The notes: a model not told the origin generated them from the sequence alone. Numbered from the stretch's first letter, positions 35,251-44,785 are shown. The stretch is 64,000 nucleotides of DNA from Polyangiaceae bacterium (GCA_025936115.1 JAICTZ010000031.1:20977-84976); one strand, 5' to 3'. A program made the numbers and translations.

Positions 35251-36380
35251 CTCGAGTTCACCGCGTCTATTTCGTGCCGGGACTCTTCGGCTTCGCGAAG
35301 CTCGCGGGCTACGACTATTTCACTCACGTCCGGCGCGGGGTCGAGCAGCGCTTCGCGGCGGCAGGCGTCCCGGTCGTGTGCGAGGACGTGCCGGCGCCGC
35401 CCACCTCTTCGCTCAGGTATCGCTCGCGCGTGCTCGCCGGCACGGTCGCTCGTACGGCGGGCGCCGACGGACCGATCCACCTCGTCGGGCACTCGACGGG
35501 CGGCCTCGACTCGCGGCTCGTGCTCTCGCCCTCGGCAAACCTCGGGCTCGACGAGCCGCTTTTGACCTGGCGGTCGCGCGTCGTGACGGCCATCAGCGTC
35601 AACACGCCGCACTACGGCACGCCCGTCGCGAGCTACTTTGCGACCGTTTCGGGCACGCGCGTGCTCTACGCGCTGAGCCTCTTCACGGTGCTCTCGCTCA
35701 CGCTCGGCGAGCCGTCGCTCGCCATCTTCTCGCGCGTGCTCGCGGGGCTCGGCGGCATCGACGCGATTTTGGGCGGTGACTACAAGCTCTTCAGCCGCAT
35801 CACCGACAACGTCTTGCGCTTCGTCGACAAAGACGGCCGCGAAGAGATCTCGGATTTTCTCGGCAAGGTGCGCGTCGACCAGGGCGCGATCGTGCAAATC
35901 ATGCCGGAGGCGATGGACCTCTTCAACGCGGCGACCGAGAACCGCCCCGGCGTCCGCTACGGTTCGATCGCTTCGGCCGCGCCTCCGCCGCGCTCTCTGC
36001 GCATGGCGCGCCGCGTGCGCTCGCCGTACACGGCCTTCACGGCCGCGATGTTCTCGACCCTGTACCAGTTTGCCGGGCAGCGCCCGCGTGTCTACCCGTA
36101 CGCGAAACCGAAGGCGCGCGAGCTCGAGCTCCTGCGCGCGGGCATCGAGCACGAGATCGACGACGGCATCAGCGACGGCATCGTGCCCACGCTCAGCATG
36201 CTCTGGGGCGAGCTCCTGTGGGCGGGCGAAGCCGACCACCTCGACGTGCTCGGCCATTTTCACGACGATCGCGAAAAATCGGAGCACACCGATTGGATCA
36301 CGAGCGGCTCGCGCTTCACGAGCCAGCGCTTCGGCGCGCTACTCGACGCCATCGTCGGTTACCAACTGCGCGCGACCTGA
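35247..36380 (+). CDS. Alpha/beta-hydrolase lipase-like protein
   Basis: A 377-residue hydrolase of the triacylglycerol lipase type. YFVPGLFGFA near residue 8 is the oxyanion loop, and the nucleophile elbow is GHS83TGG, with a later VNTPHYGTPVA segment typical of LipA/PGAP1-like lipases. A later His, possibly in HLDVLGHFH, may complete the triad. It lacks a clear signal peptide. GTG start at 35247 overlaps the previous stop. Substrate unknown. Confidence 0.78.
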   Translation: MTRVHRVYFVPGLFGFAKLAGYDYFTHVRRGVEQRFAAAGVPVVCEDVPAPPTSSLRYRSRVLAGTVARTAGADGPIHLVGHSTGGLDSRLVLSPSANLGLDEPLLTWRSRVVTAISVNTPHYGTPVASYFATVSGTRVLYALSLFTVLSLTLGEPSLAIFSRVLAGLGGIDAILGGDYKLFSRITDNVLRFVDKDGREEISDFLGKVRVDQGAIVQIMPEAMDLFNAATENRPGVRYGSIASAAPPPRSLRMARRVRSPYTAFTAAMFSTLYQFAGQRPRVYPYAKPKARELELLRAGIEHEIDDGISDGIVPTLSMLWGELLWAGEADHLDVLGHFHDDREKSEHTDWITSGSRFTSQRFGALLDAIVGYQLRAT

Positions 36381-36433
36381 CGACTCGCGCGGCGGCGATT
36401 CGCCGTCGCGCGCCGGATGTCGCATACTCGCGC

Positions 36434-36778
36434 ATGTCGTTTCGGCAGGACTACATCGAGCGGCTGATCCAAAAGCTCGCCGAAGCGATTGCACGCGCGC
36501 TCGGCTTGGCGCGTGCGGGTCGCGGAGAAGAGGGCATCGAGCTGCTCGAAGACGCCGTGGCGTCCGGCCTCGGCATGCCGCTACCGATGCTGCTGAAGCT
36601 CACGCCGGAGACCCTGTTCTCGCTGTTCGGCAAGGAGCGCACCGCCCTACTCGCCGAGGCGCTCCGCGCGCACGAGGAGATGCTCGGCGCTGCGGGACGC
36701 GCGGACGAGGCAGCGCGCTCAAGTAGACTCGCGGCAGCGCTCGAAGCGCGCGCGGCAGCTCAGTCGACGATACGGTAA
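36434..36778 (+). CDS. Small helical protein, DUF6483-like
   Basis: A 114-residue helical protein. The start MSFRQDYIERLIQKLAEAIARALGLARAGRGEEGIELLEDAV resembles the DUF6483 family (usually MFKQDYIMRMI...), which has no known function; the match is by eye. It has no signal or membrane segment. It overlaps the end of the PDZ gene on the opposite strand by 19 bp (convergent). Confidence 0.55.
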   Translation: MSFRQDYIERLIQKLAEAIARALGLARAGRGEEGIELLEDAVASGLGMPLPMLLKLTPETLFSLFGKERTALLAEALRAHEEMLGAAGRADEAARSSRLAAALEARAAAQSTIR

Positions 36779-37206
36779 GCGAGCGTGCGCGCGGTGCCGT
36801 TGCGGTCGTACGCGACGCGCAGCTCGCTCGCCGTGCGTAGCGATTCGAACGCGTCCCAGGCTTCCGTGTCGCGCTCGATGGGCATGCCGTTCACCGACGT
36901 GACGACGTCGCCCGGCTTGAGATCGACCGCCGTCCAGAAGTTCGTCGGCCGCAAATCCACGATGGTCCAGCCGCGGAAGCGACCGTCGGCGAGACTCGGC
37001 TCGACCTGCACGCGCTGCAGGAAATTCGCGAACCCCGAATCGACGACGCCGAGCACGTCTTTGCGCTGGAGCGTCGTGCTCGCTGCCGCGCTCACGCGCA
37101 CCGGAGCAGGTTTCGCTGCCACGGGGGCAGGCGTTCGGGCAGGCTCGGGCCCGGAGGCGCCGCAAGCGCTCAGCCACAGCAGGCAAATCAGGGTCGTCGC
37201 GCGCAC
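36760..37206 (-). CDS. Lipoprotein with PDZ-like (GspC-type) domain
   Basis: A 148-residue lipoprotein: signal with acceptor C15 (LLWLSAC), a short Pro/Ala linker, then a PDZ-like domain FANFLQRVQVEPSLADGRFRGWTIVDLRP...LKPGDVVTSVNGMPIERDTEAWDAFESLRTASELRVAYDRNG. The sequence order matches the C-terminal domain of GspC in type II secretion, without its membrane helix. It starts at a GTG at 37206, past a copy of the dispersed repeat. Confidence 0.68.
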   Translation of the reverse strand: MRATTLICLLWLSACGASGPEPARTPAPVAAKPAPVRVSAAASTTLQRKDVLGVVDSGFANFLQRVQVEPSLADGRFRGWTIVDLRPTNFWTAVDLKPGDVVTSVNGMPIERDTEAWDAFESLRTASELRVAYDRNGTARTLAYRIVD

Positions 37207-37248
37207 GCCCCGGACTATGGGCCGCAGGGGCGACAACAGGCAAATTTC

Positions 37249-37328
37249 GCTCGCGCTTTTGCGACAGGTCGAGGAGGCGAGCGAATGGCCGCTCGCGCCG
37301 ATCGTGATCTGGCCTTCCAAGATCGCCT
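37249..37328 (-). repeat. Dispersed intergenic repeat, copy C
   Basis: On the minus strand it has GGCGATCTTGGAAGGCC, AGATCACGATCGGCGCGAG, and a longer spacer than the other copies before GCAAAAGCGCGAGC. It lies in the gap between the small membrane gene (ends 37334) and the PDZ gene (starts 37206). Confidence 0.7.
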
Positions 37329-37333
37329 GGGTC

Positions 37334-37651
37334 TTAGGCGGGCGGTCGCCACTCGCCGCGGCGGCTTCGAAACGCCTTCGCGCCGTGTGCACCGCCGCGC
37401 AAAAGTCCGAGATCACTCGCCAGCCCCACGATGACGAGCAGCCAGCCGAGCGGGGTCATCTCGCCCCCGTGGCCGAGCGTGTTCACACCGAAAGCGAACG
37501 CGAGCGTCGTGAGCGGCAAGAAGAAGAAGCCGAGCAGCGGCCAGAGCCAGGTGCCGAACGCCCGCGATAAGTAATCGTCGCCGAAGAACCAAACCAAAAA
37601 CAAAGCCAGGCGCGGAAACGCGACGGCGATACAACCGACGAAACAGGGCAA
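37334..37651 (-). CDS. Small polytopic membrane protein downstream of tmk
   Basis: A ~105-residue protein with three hydrophobic segments: FVGCIAVAFPRLALFLVWFF, TWLWPLLGFFFLPLTTLAFAF and LGWLLVIVGLASDLGLL. It matches a common class of small bacterial membrane proteins of unknown function. Start is probably TTG at 37651, 2 bp after the tmk stop, so it is translationally coupled to tmk. No catalytic residues. Confidence 0.6.
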   Translation of the reverse strand: MPCFVGCIAVAFPRLALFLVWFFGDDYLSRAFGTWLWPLLGFFFLPLTTLAFAFGVNTLGHGGEMTPLGWLLVIVGLASDLGLLRGGAHGAKAFRSRRGEWRPPA

Positions 37652-37653
37652 GA

Positions 37654-38328
37654 CTAGTGCTTCCTGAGGCTCGGGACGGCCTCGAGCACGGCTTCGAGGA
37701 TGCGGGCCGACACTTCTTCGGGTTTTCCGAGGCCGGAGACGTGGACGAGCCGGTCGCCGGGCACGAGCGTTTCGGCCCGCGCGTAGATCGCCACGAGCCG
37801 TTCCTGGAGCGCACGGTGCTCGAACATTTCTTCGACGCCACCGCGGCCACGACGTCGCTCCTCCGCGACCTCCGCTGGCACGTCGATGACGACCGTCACG
37901 TCCGGGCGCACGGCGCGCGAGTTGAGCTCGCGAATCCACGGGATCACCGCGTGCGCCTCGGGCGCGGTCGCGGATTGATACGCAAGGCTCGACAGATCGT
38001 ACCGATCGCTCACGACGACCGAGCCGTTACGCAGCGCGGGCAAAACCAGCGAGTCCAGATGATCGAGCCGGTCGGCGGCGAAGAGCAGCGCCATGGTGGA
38101 CCAGGCGAAACCACGCGGACCGTCCGCGTCGGCGACGAACAGACGCCGCTGCAGGATTTGGCGGATGAGTCCGCCGATCGGGCCGTTCGTCGGCTCACAG
38201 GTGAGCACGGTCTCGGCGCCTCGCGCCTTCAGCGTCTTCGAAAGCAGCCGCGAATGCGTCGTGCTGCCGCAACCGTCGACGCCTTCGACGGCGATGAACA
38301 CTCCGGGGTGTGATCGGGTTTCGGTCAT
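37654..38328 (-). CDS. tmk: Thymidylate kinase with altered P-loop
   Basis: Phosphorylates dTMP to dTDP. The 224-residue protein has EPTNGPIGGLIRQILQ, SDRYDLSSLAYQ (D108-R109-Y110) and a LID segment EERRRGRGGVEEMFE. The Walker A loop reads EGVDGCGSTT: the residue that should be Lys (position 22) is Ser. Some related sequences have GAGTTTQ-like loops, so this may be a subfamily feature, but catalysis must then use another positive charge. The ATG at 38328 overlaps the panC stop (ATGA). Operon with panB-panC. Confidence 0.82.
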   Translation of the reverse strand: MTETRSHPGVFIAVEGVDGCGSTTHSRLLSKTLKARGAETVLTCEPTNGPIGGLIRQILQRRLFVADADGPRGFAWSTMALLFAADRLDHLDSLVLPALRNGSVVVSDRYDLSSLAYQSATAPEAHAVIPWIRELNSRAVRPDVTVVIDVPAEVAEERRRGRGGVEEMFEHRALQERLVAIYARAETLVPGDRLVHVSGLGKPEEVSARILEAVLEAVPSLRKH

Positions 38329-39215
38329 GGCGGGGTTCTTATCGGAGAATTGTCCTCGCTCACGACGACGTTGTCGATGAGCCGAGTCGTGCCCACGTAG
38401 GCGGCGAGCGCCACGAGGGCTCGTTCCCCCACCCTGGCGTCGTCGGCGTACGGCCGCAACTCGTCCGCCTCGGCGACCGTCACGTAGTCGATCCGAGTCG
38501 CCGCCGGCTCGACGAGCTCTAGCACCGCGTGCCGGAGCGCCCCAGCGCGCCGCTCGCCCGCGGCGTGCAGCGCGAGGGCCTGCGAGAGCCCGTTCGGAAT
38601 GGCGAGCGCTCGCTGCCGCTCCTCGGGGCTCAAGTAGACATTGCGCGAGGAGAGCGCGAGACCGTCCGCCTCGCGTACCGTCGGCAGGCCTACGATTTCG
38701 ATCGGCAACAGCAAGTCCGCCGCCATGCGCCGCACGACCTGAAGCTGCTGGTAATCCTTGCGACCGAACACCGCGACTGCGGCACCCGTGGCGGCGAAAA
38801 GCTTCGTCACGACCGTGGCCACGCCGTCGAAATGGCCAGGGCGAAATGGACCGCAGAGGGCGTCGGTGAGCCCGCTCACGTGGACGCGCGTACGCTCGCC
38901 GCGCGGGTACATCTCCTCGGGCGAAGGCGTGAACACGAGGCGCACCCCCGCTTCGCGACAGAGCTCGAGATCGCGCTCGAGCGGGCGTGGGTATTTTTGG
39001 AAATCCTCGCCCGGCCCGAATTGCGTCGGGTTGACGAAGATGCTCACGGCGACGTTCGCAGCGCGACGGCGCCCCTCTGCGACGAGGGCGAGATGGCCGC
39101 GATGCAAAGCGCCCATCGTCGGCACGAAGGCGAGCGAGCCCCCTTCGGCGCGCAGCCGCTCGCACGCCGCGCGATACGCGGCGACCGTCGTCATCACTTC
39201 GAGCCCCGGGCTCAC
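38325..39215 (-). CDS. panC: Pantothenate synthetase
   Basis: Joins pantoate and beta-alanine using ATP to make pantothenate. The 296-residue protein shows the nucleotide motif PTMGALHRGHL (32-42), the VSIFVNPTQF segment, and FGRKDYQQLQVVRRMAADL with the downstream SSRNVYLSPEERQ KMSKS-like loop, all in canonical order. Its start overlaps the panB stop and its stop overlaps the tmk start. Confidence 0.95.
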   Translation of the reverse strand: MSPGLEVMTTVAAYRAACERLRAEGGSLAFVPTMGALHRGHLALVAEGRRRAANVAVSIFVNPTQFGPGEDFQKYPRPLERDLELCREAGVRLVFTPSPEEMYPRGERTRVHVSGLTDALCGPFRPGHFDGVATVVTKLFAATGAAVAVFGRKDYQQLQVVRRMAADLLLPIEIVGLPTVREADGLALSSRNVYLSPEERQRALAIPNGLSQALALHAAGERRAGALRHAVLELVEPAATRIDYVTVAEADELRPYADDARVGERALVALAAYVGTTRLIDNVVVSEDNSPIRTPP

Positions 39216-40135
39216 GGCTCTTCACCCGCGGGGCCGTAGCCTGGCGGCGTAGCCGGGACGACCGGCTTCGCGCCCGTCTGCTCGGCAGGCGCGCCGAGCT
39301 CTTTGGGCGCGCCGAACGCGTGGGCGAGCGTCGGGAATTCGCCTCGTTCGACCTCGCTCACGTACGCGCGCGTCGCCTCCACGATGAGCTTGCCCGCTTC
39401 GGCGAAGCGCTTGACGAACTTCGGCTTGAACTCGGAGTACATGCCGAGCAAATCGTAGCCGACGAGCACCTGGCCGTCGCAGTGCGGCCCCGCGCCGATG
39501 CCGATCGTCGGGACGGAGACGGCTTCGGTGACGCGGCGCGCGAGCTCGGCGGGAATTGCTTCGAGCACCATGGCGTAGACACCCGCCTCGGCGAGGATCT
39601 TGGCGTCGGCGACGATCTTGTCGGCGGCGGCCGCGTTCGTTCCTTGCACCTTGAAGCCGCCCATCGCGTGCACCGATTGCGGCAAGAGGCCCAAATGGCC
39701 CATGACGGGGATGCCGGCGTTCACGAGCCGGTGCACGTGTTCCGCGTAAATCTCGCCGCCCTCGAGCTTGACCGCTTCGAAGCCGCCTTCCTTCATCATG
39801 CGTCCCGCCGCTTCGAGCGCGGGCACGACGCCCGTTTGGTAGCTCATGAACGGCATATCACCGACGAGGTGCGCTCGTTCGGTACCGCGCGCGACGGCAC
39901 GCCCGTGGTAGATGATTTCGTCGAGGGTGACGGCGAGCGTCGTCGGCTGCCCCTGCACGACCATACCGAGCGAATCCCCGACGAGCAGGACGTCGACGCC
40001 CCCTTGCTCGAACAGGCGCGCGAAGGTCACGTCGTACGCAGTGACGACGCTGATCTTCGGACCCTTGCCCTTGCGAGCGCGGAGCGCAGGGACCGTCACC
40101 TTGGCCGGTGTTGCCACGACTGCCGAGCGTAGCAC
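39212..40135 (-). CDS. panB: 3-methyl-2-oxobutanoate hydroxymethyltransferase
   Basis: Adds a hydroxymethyl group from methylenetetrahydrofolate to ketoisovalerate, first step to pantothenate. The 307-residue protein has LLVGDSLGMVVQG (metal site), AHLVGDMPFMSYQ, VMGHLGLLPQSVHAMGG and TIGIGAGPHCDGQVLVGYDLLG, as in PanB. The N-terminal start is at 40135 or a few codons later. First gene of the panB-panC-tmk-membrane protein operon; its substrate, ketoisovalerate, is also the partner of IlvE at 63 kb. Confidence 0.95.
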   Translation of the reverse strand: MLRSAVVATPAKVTVPALRARKGKGPKISVVTAYDVTFARLFEQGGVDVLLVGDSLGMVVQGQPTTLAVTLDEIIYHGRAVARGTERAHLVGDMPFMSYQTGVVPALEAAGRMMKEGGFEAVKLEGGEIYAEHVHRLVNAGIPVMGHLGLLPQSVHAMGGFKVQGTNAAAADKIVADAKILAEAGVYAMVLEAIPAELARRVTEAVSVPTIGIGAGPHCDGQVLVGYDLLGMYSEFKPKFVKRFAEAGKLIVEATRAYVSEVERGEFPTLAHAFGAPKELGAPAEQTGAKPVVPATPPGYGPAGEEP

Positions 40136-40234
40136 CCGGCCGCTCGTGACGAGCGCGGCGCGAAGGGGCCGAATTTAGGCGGTATTTCCGCGCGCGGCTC
40201 GACGCTGGAAAACCCGCTACGCTAAAGGTCGTCC

Positions 40235-42022
40235 ATGGGCGAGCTTGGCCCGGCAGAGAGCTTCGACCGCGCTTTTCGCGAGCGTGCACGGAGAGTGCGC
40301 GCGCGACTGCTCACACGCTACTTGGCACTCGGTGCAGCGGGCGGCGCGCTCGCGGGCGGCGCGCTCGCCGGACTTTGCTGGTGGCTGCGCTTCGGGCGCG
40401 GGCGACCGTGGAGCTTCGTGGCCTCGCTCGGCCTGGGGGCGCTCGTGGGCGTGCTCGTCGCGCGCCGGCGGCGCTGGACGGACGCCGAGGTGGCGCTGTA
40501 TCTCGACGCGCGGCTCGGTACGGAGGAGGCGATCACGACCGCGGTCGAAGCCGGCGACTCTCCGATGCACGGCGCGGTGCGCACCCGCGCCACGGCGGCG
40601 CTCGTCGACGCGAAGCGCGAGCGCACGTCACCGCGCGTCCTCACGCGCTGGCACGGACTCTTGCCGCTCGGTAGCGCCGCGGCCGTTTGGCTGTCGCTGA
40701 TCCCACTGCCGCCCGCGCCCGTGCTCGCCGTCGCGCCGGGTGCCGAGCGCGTGAAGCAAGCGCACCTCGACGGGCTCGAGCGCATCGAAGCGCTCGCCGA
40801 GCTCGGCGGCGCGAACGCGGCGCAGGACGAGCGGCTCAAGCGGCTCGCGGCCGACGCCAAGAAGCTCCGCGAGGATCTCGCGCGCGGGCTCGAAAAACGC
40901 GAGGCGCTCTCGCGGCTCGCGAAGCTGCGCGACGACATCTCGGCCGAAAAGCTGCGCTTCGGGGACGCCGAAAATCGCGCGGGCCTCGACGCCGCGGTCA
41001 ACGAGCTGTCGCACAACGAGCTCACGGCCAAGGCAGCGCGCGCGCTCGGCGACGGCGATCTCACCGCGTTCGACGCCGAGATGCAGCGCCTCGCCACGCT
41101 CGCGGAGAAACGCGACCGCGAATCCGCCAAGCACACGCTCGAGGACGCCGCCAAAGCGGCTCGCGAGAAAGGCGGCAAGGGCCTCGCCGAGACGCTCGAG
41201 CGTCAGAAGGCCGCGCTCGAACGCGCCGAGTCGAAGCTCGACGCCCTACGCGAGCTCGCCGGACGTCTCGGCGGCGCGCTCGACGACGACGGCAAGCAAG
41301 CCCTGCGCGAGCTCCAGCGCTCGGGCGGTGCCGAGGCGCAGAAGAAACTCTCGGACGCGCTCGACCGCGCGCTCAAGCAGCTCAGCGAAGACGAGCGCCG
41401 AAAGCTCGCCGAAAACCTGCGCAAGCAGCTCGAGAGCTCCGGCGGTACGGGCAACCCGATGACCGATAAGGAGCTCGAGGATCTCGCGCGCGGGCTCGAG
41501 CAGAAGGGCGGCGAGCAGTCGCTCGAAGAGCAGCTACGCGAGCTCGCTCGGCGCGATCCGAGCGACGACGCCCGGCGCGAAAGAGGACTCGGCGACGCGG
41601 AACGCGGCGGCGCGGACGCTCAGCGCGGACTCGGCGCGGTGCCCGTCCCGGGAGGCGCTCCCGGCAAGGGCGACGGCAAGCAGCACGGCCCGCAACAAGA
41701 GCAGGCGCAACGCAACGGCAACGGCGCCGCCACGAACAACGGCTCCGGCTCGGGGCACGATGAGGGCCAGGGCGACCACGCCGGCAAGACGTCGCCGCTC
41801 GACGTGAAGGAGCTGCGCTCGAAAGCCGACGGGCATATCTTGCCGGGCGCGCCGATGCATGCCGCAACGCTCGGGCGCGCGCCGGCCCGCGCGGGCGAAA
41901 CGGCCAATCAGCTCGGCACGGGCAAGCTCGGCGAAGTGGGTCCTGGCGAGGTCGGCGCGGTCGAGGGCGCCGACATTCCCGAAGAATATCGCGAGCAGGT
42001 CGGCCGTTACTTCGAGCCCTAA
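40235..42022 (+). CDS. Coiled-coil membrane protein of the MoxR/BatA neighbourhood (DUF4175-like)
   Basis: A 595-residue protein with two hydrophobic helices near residues 27-50 and 62-80, a third at about 140-165, then long charged coiled coil (about 170-400), an Asp/Gly/Asn-rich linker and a short C-terminal motif IPEEYREQVGRYFEP. That ending and the layout are typical of proteins encoded beside MoxR-BatA clusters. It probably organises an envelope complex. Transcribed away from panB. Confidence 0.6.
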   Translation: MGELGPAESFDRAFRERARRVRARLLTRYLALGAAGGALAGGALAGLCWWLRFGRGRPWSFVASLGLGALVGVLVARRRRWTDAEVALYLDARLGTEEAITTAVEAGDSPMHGAVRTRATAALVDAKRERTSPRVLTRWHGLLPLGSAAAVWLSLIPLPPAPVLAVAPGAERVKQAHLDGLERIEALAELGGANAAQDERLKRLAADAKKLREDLARGLEKREALSRLAKLRDDISAEKLRFGDAENRAGLDAAVNELSHNELTAKAARALGDGDLTAFDAEMQRLATLAEKRDRESAKHTLEDAAKAAREKGGKGLAETLERQKAALERAESKLDALRELAGRLGGALDDDGKQALRELQRSGGAEAQKKLSDALDRALKQLSEDERRKLAENLRKQLESSGGTGNPMTDKELEDLARGLEQKGGEQSLEEQLRELARRDPSDDARRERGLGDAERGGADAQRGLGAVPVPGGAPGKGDGKQHGPQQEQAQRNGNGAATNNGSGSGHDEGQGDHAGKTSPLDVKELRSKADGHILPGAPMHAATLGRAPARAGETANQLGTGKLGEVGPGEVGAVEGADIPEEYREQVGRYFEP

Positions 42023-42076
42023 GCGGCGAATAGTCGACCCGCTGGGGGCCTAAGCCTTAGCGCCGAGCGGCCGTTC

Positions 42077-43072
42077 TTGAAACGAGACATGTCCGCCTCG
42101 AGAATCGCCGCCCTCGGCGCCTGCGCCTGCTTGCTCGGTATCGCACCTTGGTCCCAGGCTGAAGCCGGTAGCGGGCGGCACGCGAACAAAGCTGCCGCGG
42201 CCGAGTCGCCGCCCGCTGCGCCGGCGCCGCTCGTCCCAGCCGCCAAGGAGGACGCTGGGCGCACGGCCCACGCCAAGGCGCTGTTCGAGAAAGCGGCGAA
42301 CGCCTACGCGTCCGGCCATTACTACGAGGCGATCGAGAGCTTCCTCGAGCTCGATCGCTTCTATCCGAACGATCAGCTCCCCTTCAACATCGCCAAGGCG
42401 TACGACAACCTCGGCAGCCGGCCGGGCGCTCTCCGCTACTACCGCGAGTACTTGCGCCGCTCGCCGGACGCTCCCGATCACGAGAGCGTCGTGACACGCG
42501 TACGTGAGCTCGAACAAGCGCTCGCCGAGCGCGGCTTGCAGCAAGTCACCGTGTTCAGTGATCCGCCGGAAGCCACCGTGCTGCTCGACGATCGCCCCGT
42601 CGGGCTCACGCCCTGGACGGGCGAAACCTGGCCGGGACGGCACCGCGTCACGGTGGAGAAGAACGGCTACGTGGAGCGCGAGATCGTGATGGACCTCGAC
42701 GCACTCAAAGCCGAAGAAGTGAACCTCGAGCTCACGCGCGCGCCGCTCGCCACGCCGGCCAGTGCTCCTGCACCCGTGAGCCAGGAAAAACCATGGCCGC
42801 TCACGCGCCGCATGGGCGTGCTCACGTGGGCGACGCTCGCGACCGGTACGGCGGCGCTCGGGACGGCCATCGCGATTCAAGCCACCTCGGGCTCGAAGAG
42901 CTCAGGCATCACGCCCGCCACCGGCTTTTTCGCCGGCGTGGGCACGGCCGCCGCGCTCGTGGGCGGCGTCATGCTGTACTTCGATTTGAGCGACAAATCG
43001 GGGGACCAGCGGCACGCGAGCGTGAGCGCGGGGCCGGAGCGGATCCTCGCGACTTACCAGACGTCGTTCTGA
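42077..43072 (+). CDS. Exported TPR-PEGA protein
   Basis: A 331-residue protein: N-terminal signal (ACACLLGIAPWSQAEAG), TPR-like helices at about 60-145 (KALFEKAANAYASGHYYEAIESFLELDRFYPND), a PEGA domain at about 152-225 with TVFSDPPEATVLLDDRPVGLTPW and WPGRHRVTVEKNGYVE, and two membrane helices near 250-305. Such proteins usually bind other envelope proteins or peptidoglycan; role not assigned. It starts 54 bp after the coiled-coil gene, possibly the same operon. Confidence 0.72.
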   Translation: MKRDMSASRIAALGACACLLGIAPWSQAEAGSGRHANKAAAAESPPAAPAPLVPAAKEDAGRTAHAKALFEKAANAYASGHYYEAIESFLELDRFYPNDQLPFNIAKAYDNLGSRPGALRYYREYLRRSPDAPDHESVVTRVRELEQALAERGLQQVTVFSDPPEATVLLDDRPVGLTPWTGETWPGRHRVTVEKNGYVEREIVMDLDALKAEEVNLELTRAPLATPASAPAPVSQEKPWPLTRRMGVLTWATLATGTAALGTAIAIQATSGSKSSGITPATGFFAGVGTAAALVGGVMLYFDLSDKSGDQRHASVSAGPERILATYQTSF

Positions 43073-43135
43073 GCTCGCTTCGAGACGCTCCACGTCGTGA
43101 GCTCGGCCGCGACGGCCGGTGCGAGCAGCGCGCGC

Positions 43136-44785
43136 TCAGTGAAATGGATTCTTGAGCTCGGCGCGCGAGGGCTGACGCTTGGGCGCCGCGTGTGCGGGCG
43201 CCGTGGGGCGTGCCACCTTGACGGCTCTCGCAGGGGGCGCACTTGCCTTCGACGCTGCAGTCGTGAGCGCGGACGTGGCAGGTGCAGACGGAGCCGTCGC
43301 GGCGGTCGTTGCCGGCGCGGCCGCCGTGCTCGCGACGTTGCTCGTTGGAGGCGCCTTCGAGGGTGCCGTTGCGATGGTCGCGGCAACGGAGTCCGCGGCC
43401 GTTTGCTCGTGCGAACCCGAGCCGCCGAGGAGCGAGGCCAGGACGGCGCTCATGAACGTGATCGCAATGGGCGCCGCGAACCATACCCAGCGCGGGACGC
43501 CGCGTAGTGTCTTGGACGCGATCGACACCGGGCCGTAGCCGGGCTCGAAATTGCCGACGCGACGACCCACCGTCGTCTTACCGCGCGCCGTGTGCAGGTG
43601 ATCGATCGAAACGGGCGCCGCCGGAATGCCCTCCTTCAGGAGATCGAGCATCGAGCCGACGGCGTCGCCTTGCCCGGGATGCACCGTGGGCGGCCGTTCA
43701 CTCATCTCACCGCTCGGAACGAGCGACGCAAAGAGCGAGGGCTTCGCGACGGGCGCTTCACTCCCCTCGAGCCAGCCCCTGAGCGGCGCCTGCGTGATGT
43801 CGGTCCTCACCTTGCGATCGAGCAGCCACTCCGCGAGCGCGCGGCCGAAAGCGCGCATGTTCGGGAAGCGGGTGCCGCGATTCTTGTCGAGGCCGCGCGC
43901 GAGAATCGCCCAGAGCTCCGGTTCGTCGAGCCCGTGTTCGGCGAGGGGGAGCGGCTCCTGACCCATGATCGCGTAGAGGAGCGCGTTGTAGCTCTCGCCC
44001 GCAAACGGCGTGCAGCCCGTGACGAGCTCGTAGAGCATCACCGAGAACGCCCACACGTCGACGCGCAGATCGATGTCCGACTGGCCTTTCGCTTGCTCGG
44101 GCGACATGTACGCGGGACTGCCGAGCACGGTGCCGTCGAGCGTGAGCTTCGGGGACGCGGGACCGTCGAGCTTGGCGATGCCGAAATCCAAAATCTTGGG
44201 CTGCACGCGGCCGTCGGCGAGGCGCGCCAAGAGCACGTTGTCCGGCTTCAGATCGCGGTGCACGACGCCGCGAGCATGCGCGACCACGAGCGCGTCGGCG
44301 ATCGGCAAGAGCACCTGCACGGCGCGCAGGACGGGGAGCTTCTCGCGCCGCTTGAGCGTCGCCGACAGGCTTTCACCGTCGAGGAGCTCCATGCTGATGA
44401 ACGGGTCGCCGTCGCGCGTGCGCCCGAAGTCGAAGATCTGGACGATCGCTGGGTGGTGGATCGCGGCCGCGGCGCGCGCTTCCTGCAACATGCGCTCGCC
44501 CGCGCCGGGCACGGCCTGCGCGAAATCGGCGCGCATGAGCTTGAGCGCGACGTGGGAGTTGAGCGTGAGATTCCGCGCCACCCACACCGACCCCATGCCT
44601 CCTTCACCGAGCAGCCGGACGAGCGCGTACTTCTGCTCGACGATGACGCCGGGTGCGTAGCGATCCTCCCTGAGTGGGATCAGCATGCCCGTCGACGCGA
44701 CTTTCGTCGTCTGACGGGTGACGGATAAATCATCGCTCGCGCCATCCGCGACGCGAGCATCCCTGGAAGGAGCAACGCTTCCCAC
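43136..44785 (-). CDS. Hanks-type serine/threonine protein kinase with membrane anchor
   Basis: A 549-residue kinase. The kinase domain (about 52-320) has GEGGMGSV, K82, H176-R177-D178 and D200-F-G, with APE as YMSPE, so it is predicted active. A TM helix occurs at about 438-458 (VWFAAPIAITFMSAVLASLL), followed by a Thr/Ala/Pro-rich extracytoplasmic tail. It ends at 43136, opposite the PEGA gene. The N-terminal start at 44785 is not certain (an internal ATG lies at residue 34). Confidence 0.9.
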   Translation of the reverse strand: MGSVAPSRDARVADGASDDLSVTRQTTKVASTGMLIPLREDRYAPGVIVEQKYALVRLLGEGGMGSVWVARNLTLNSHVALKLMRADFAQAVPGAGERMLQEARAAAAIHHPAIVQIFDFGRTRDGDPFISMELLDGESLSATLKRREKLPVLRAVQVLLPIADALVVAHARGVVHRDLKPDNVLLARLADGRVQPKILDFGIAKLDGPASPKLTLDGTVLGSPAYMSPEQAKGQSDIDLRVDVWAFSVMLYELVTGCTPFAGESYNALLYAIMGQEPLPLAEHGLDEPELWAILARGLDKNRGTRFPNMRAFGRALAEWLLDRKVRTDITQAPLRGWLEGSEAPVAKPSLFASLVPSGEMSERPPTVHPGQGDAVGSMLDLLKEGIPAAPVSIDHLHTARGKTTVGRRVGNFEPGYGPVSIASKTLRGVPRWVWFAAPIAITFMSAVLASLLGGSGSHEQTAADSVAATIATAPSKAPPTSNVASTAAAPATTAATAPSAPATSALTTAASKASAPPARAVKVARPTAPAHAAPKRQPSRAELKNPFH

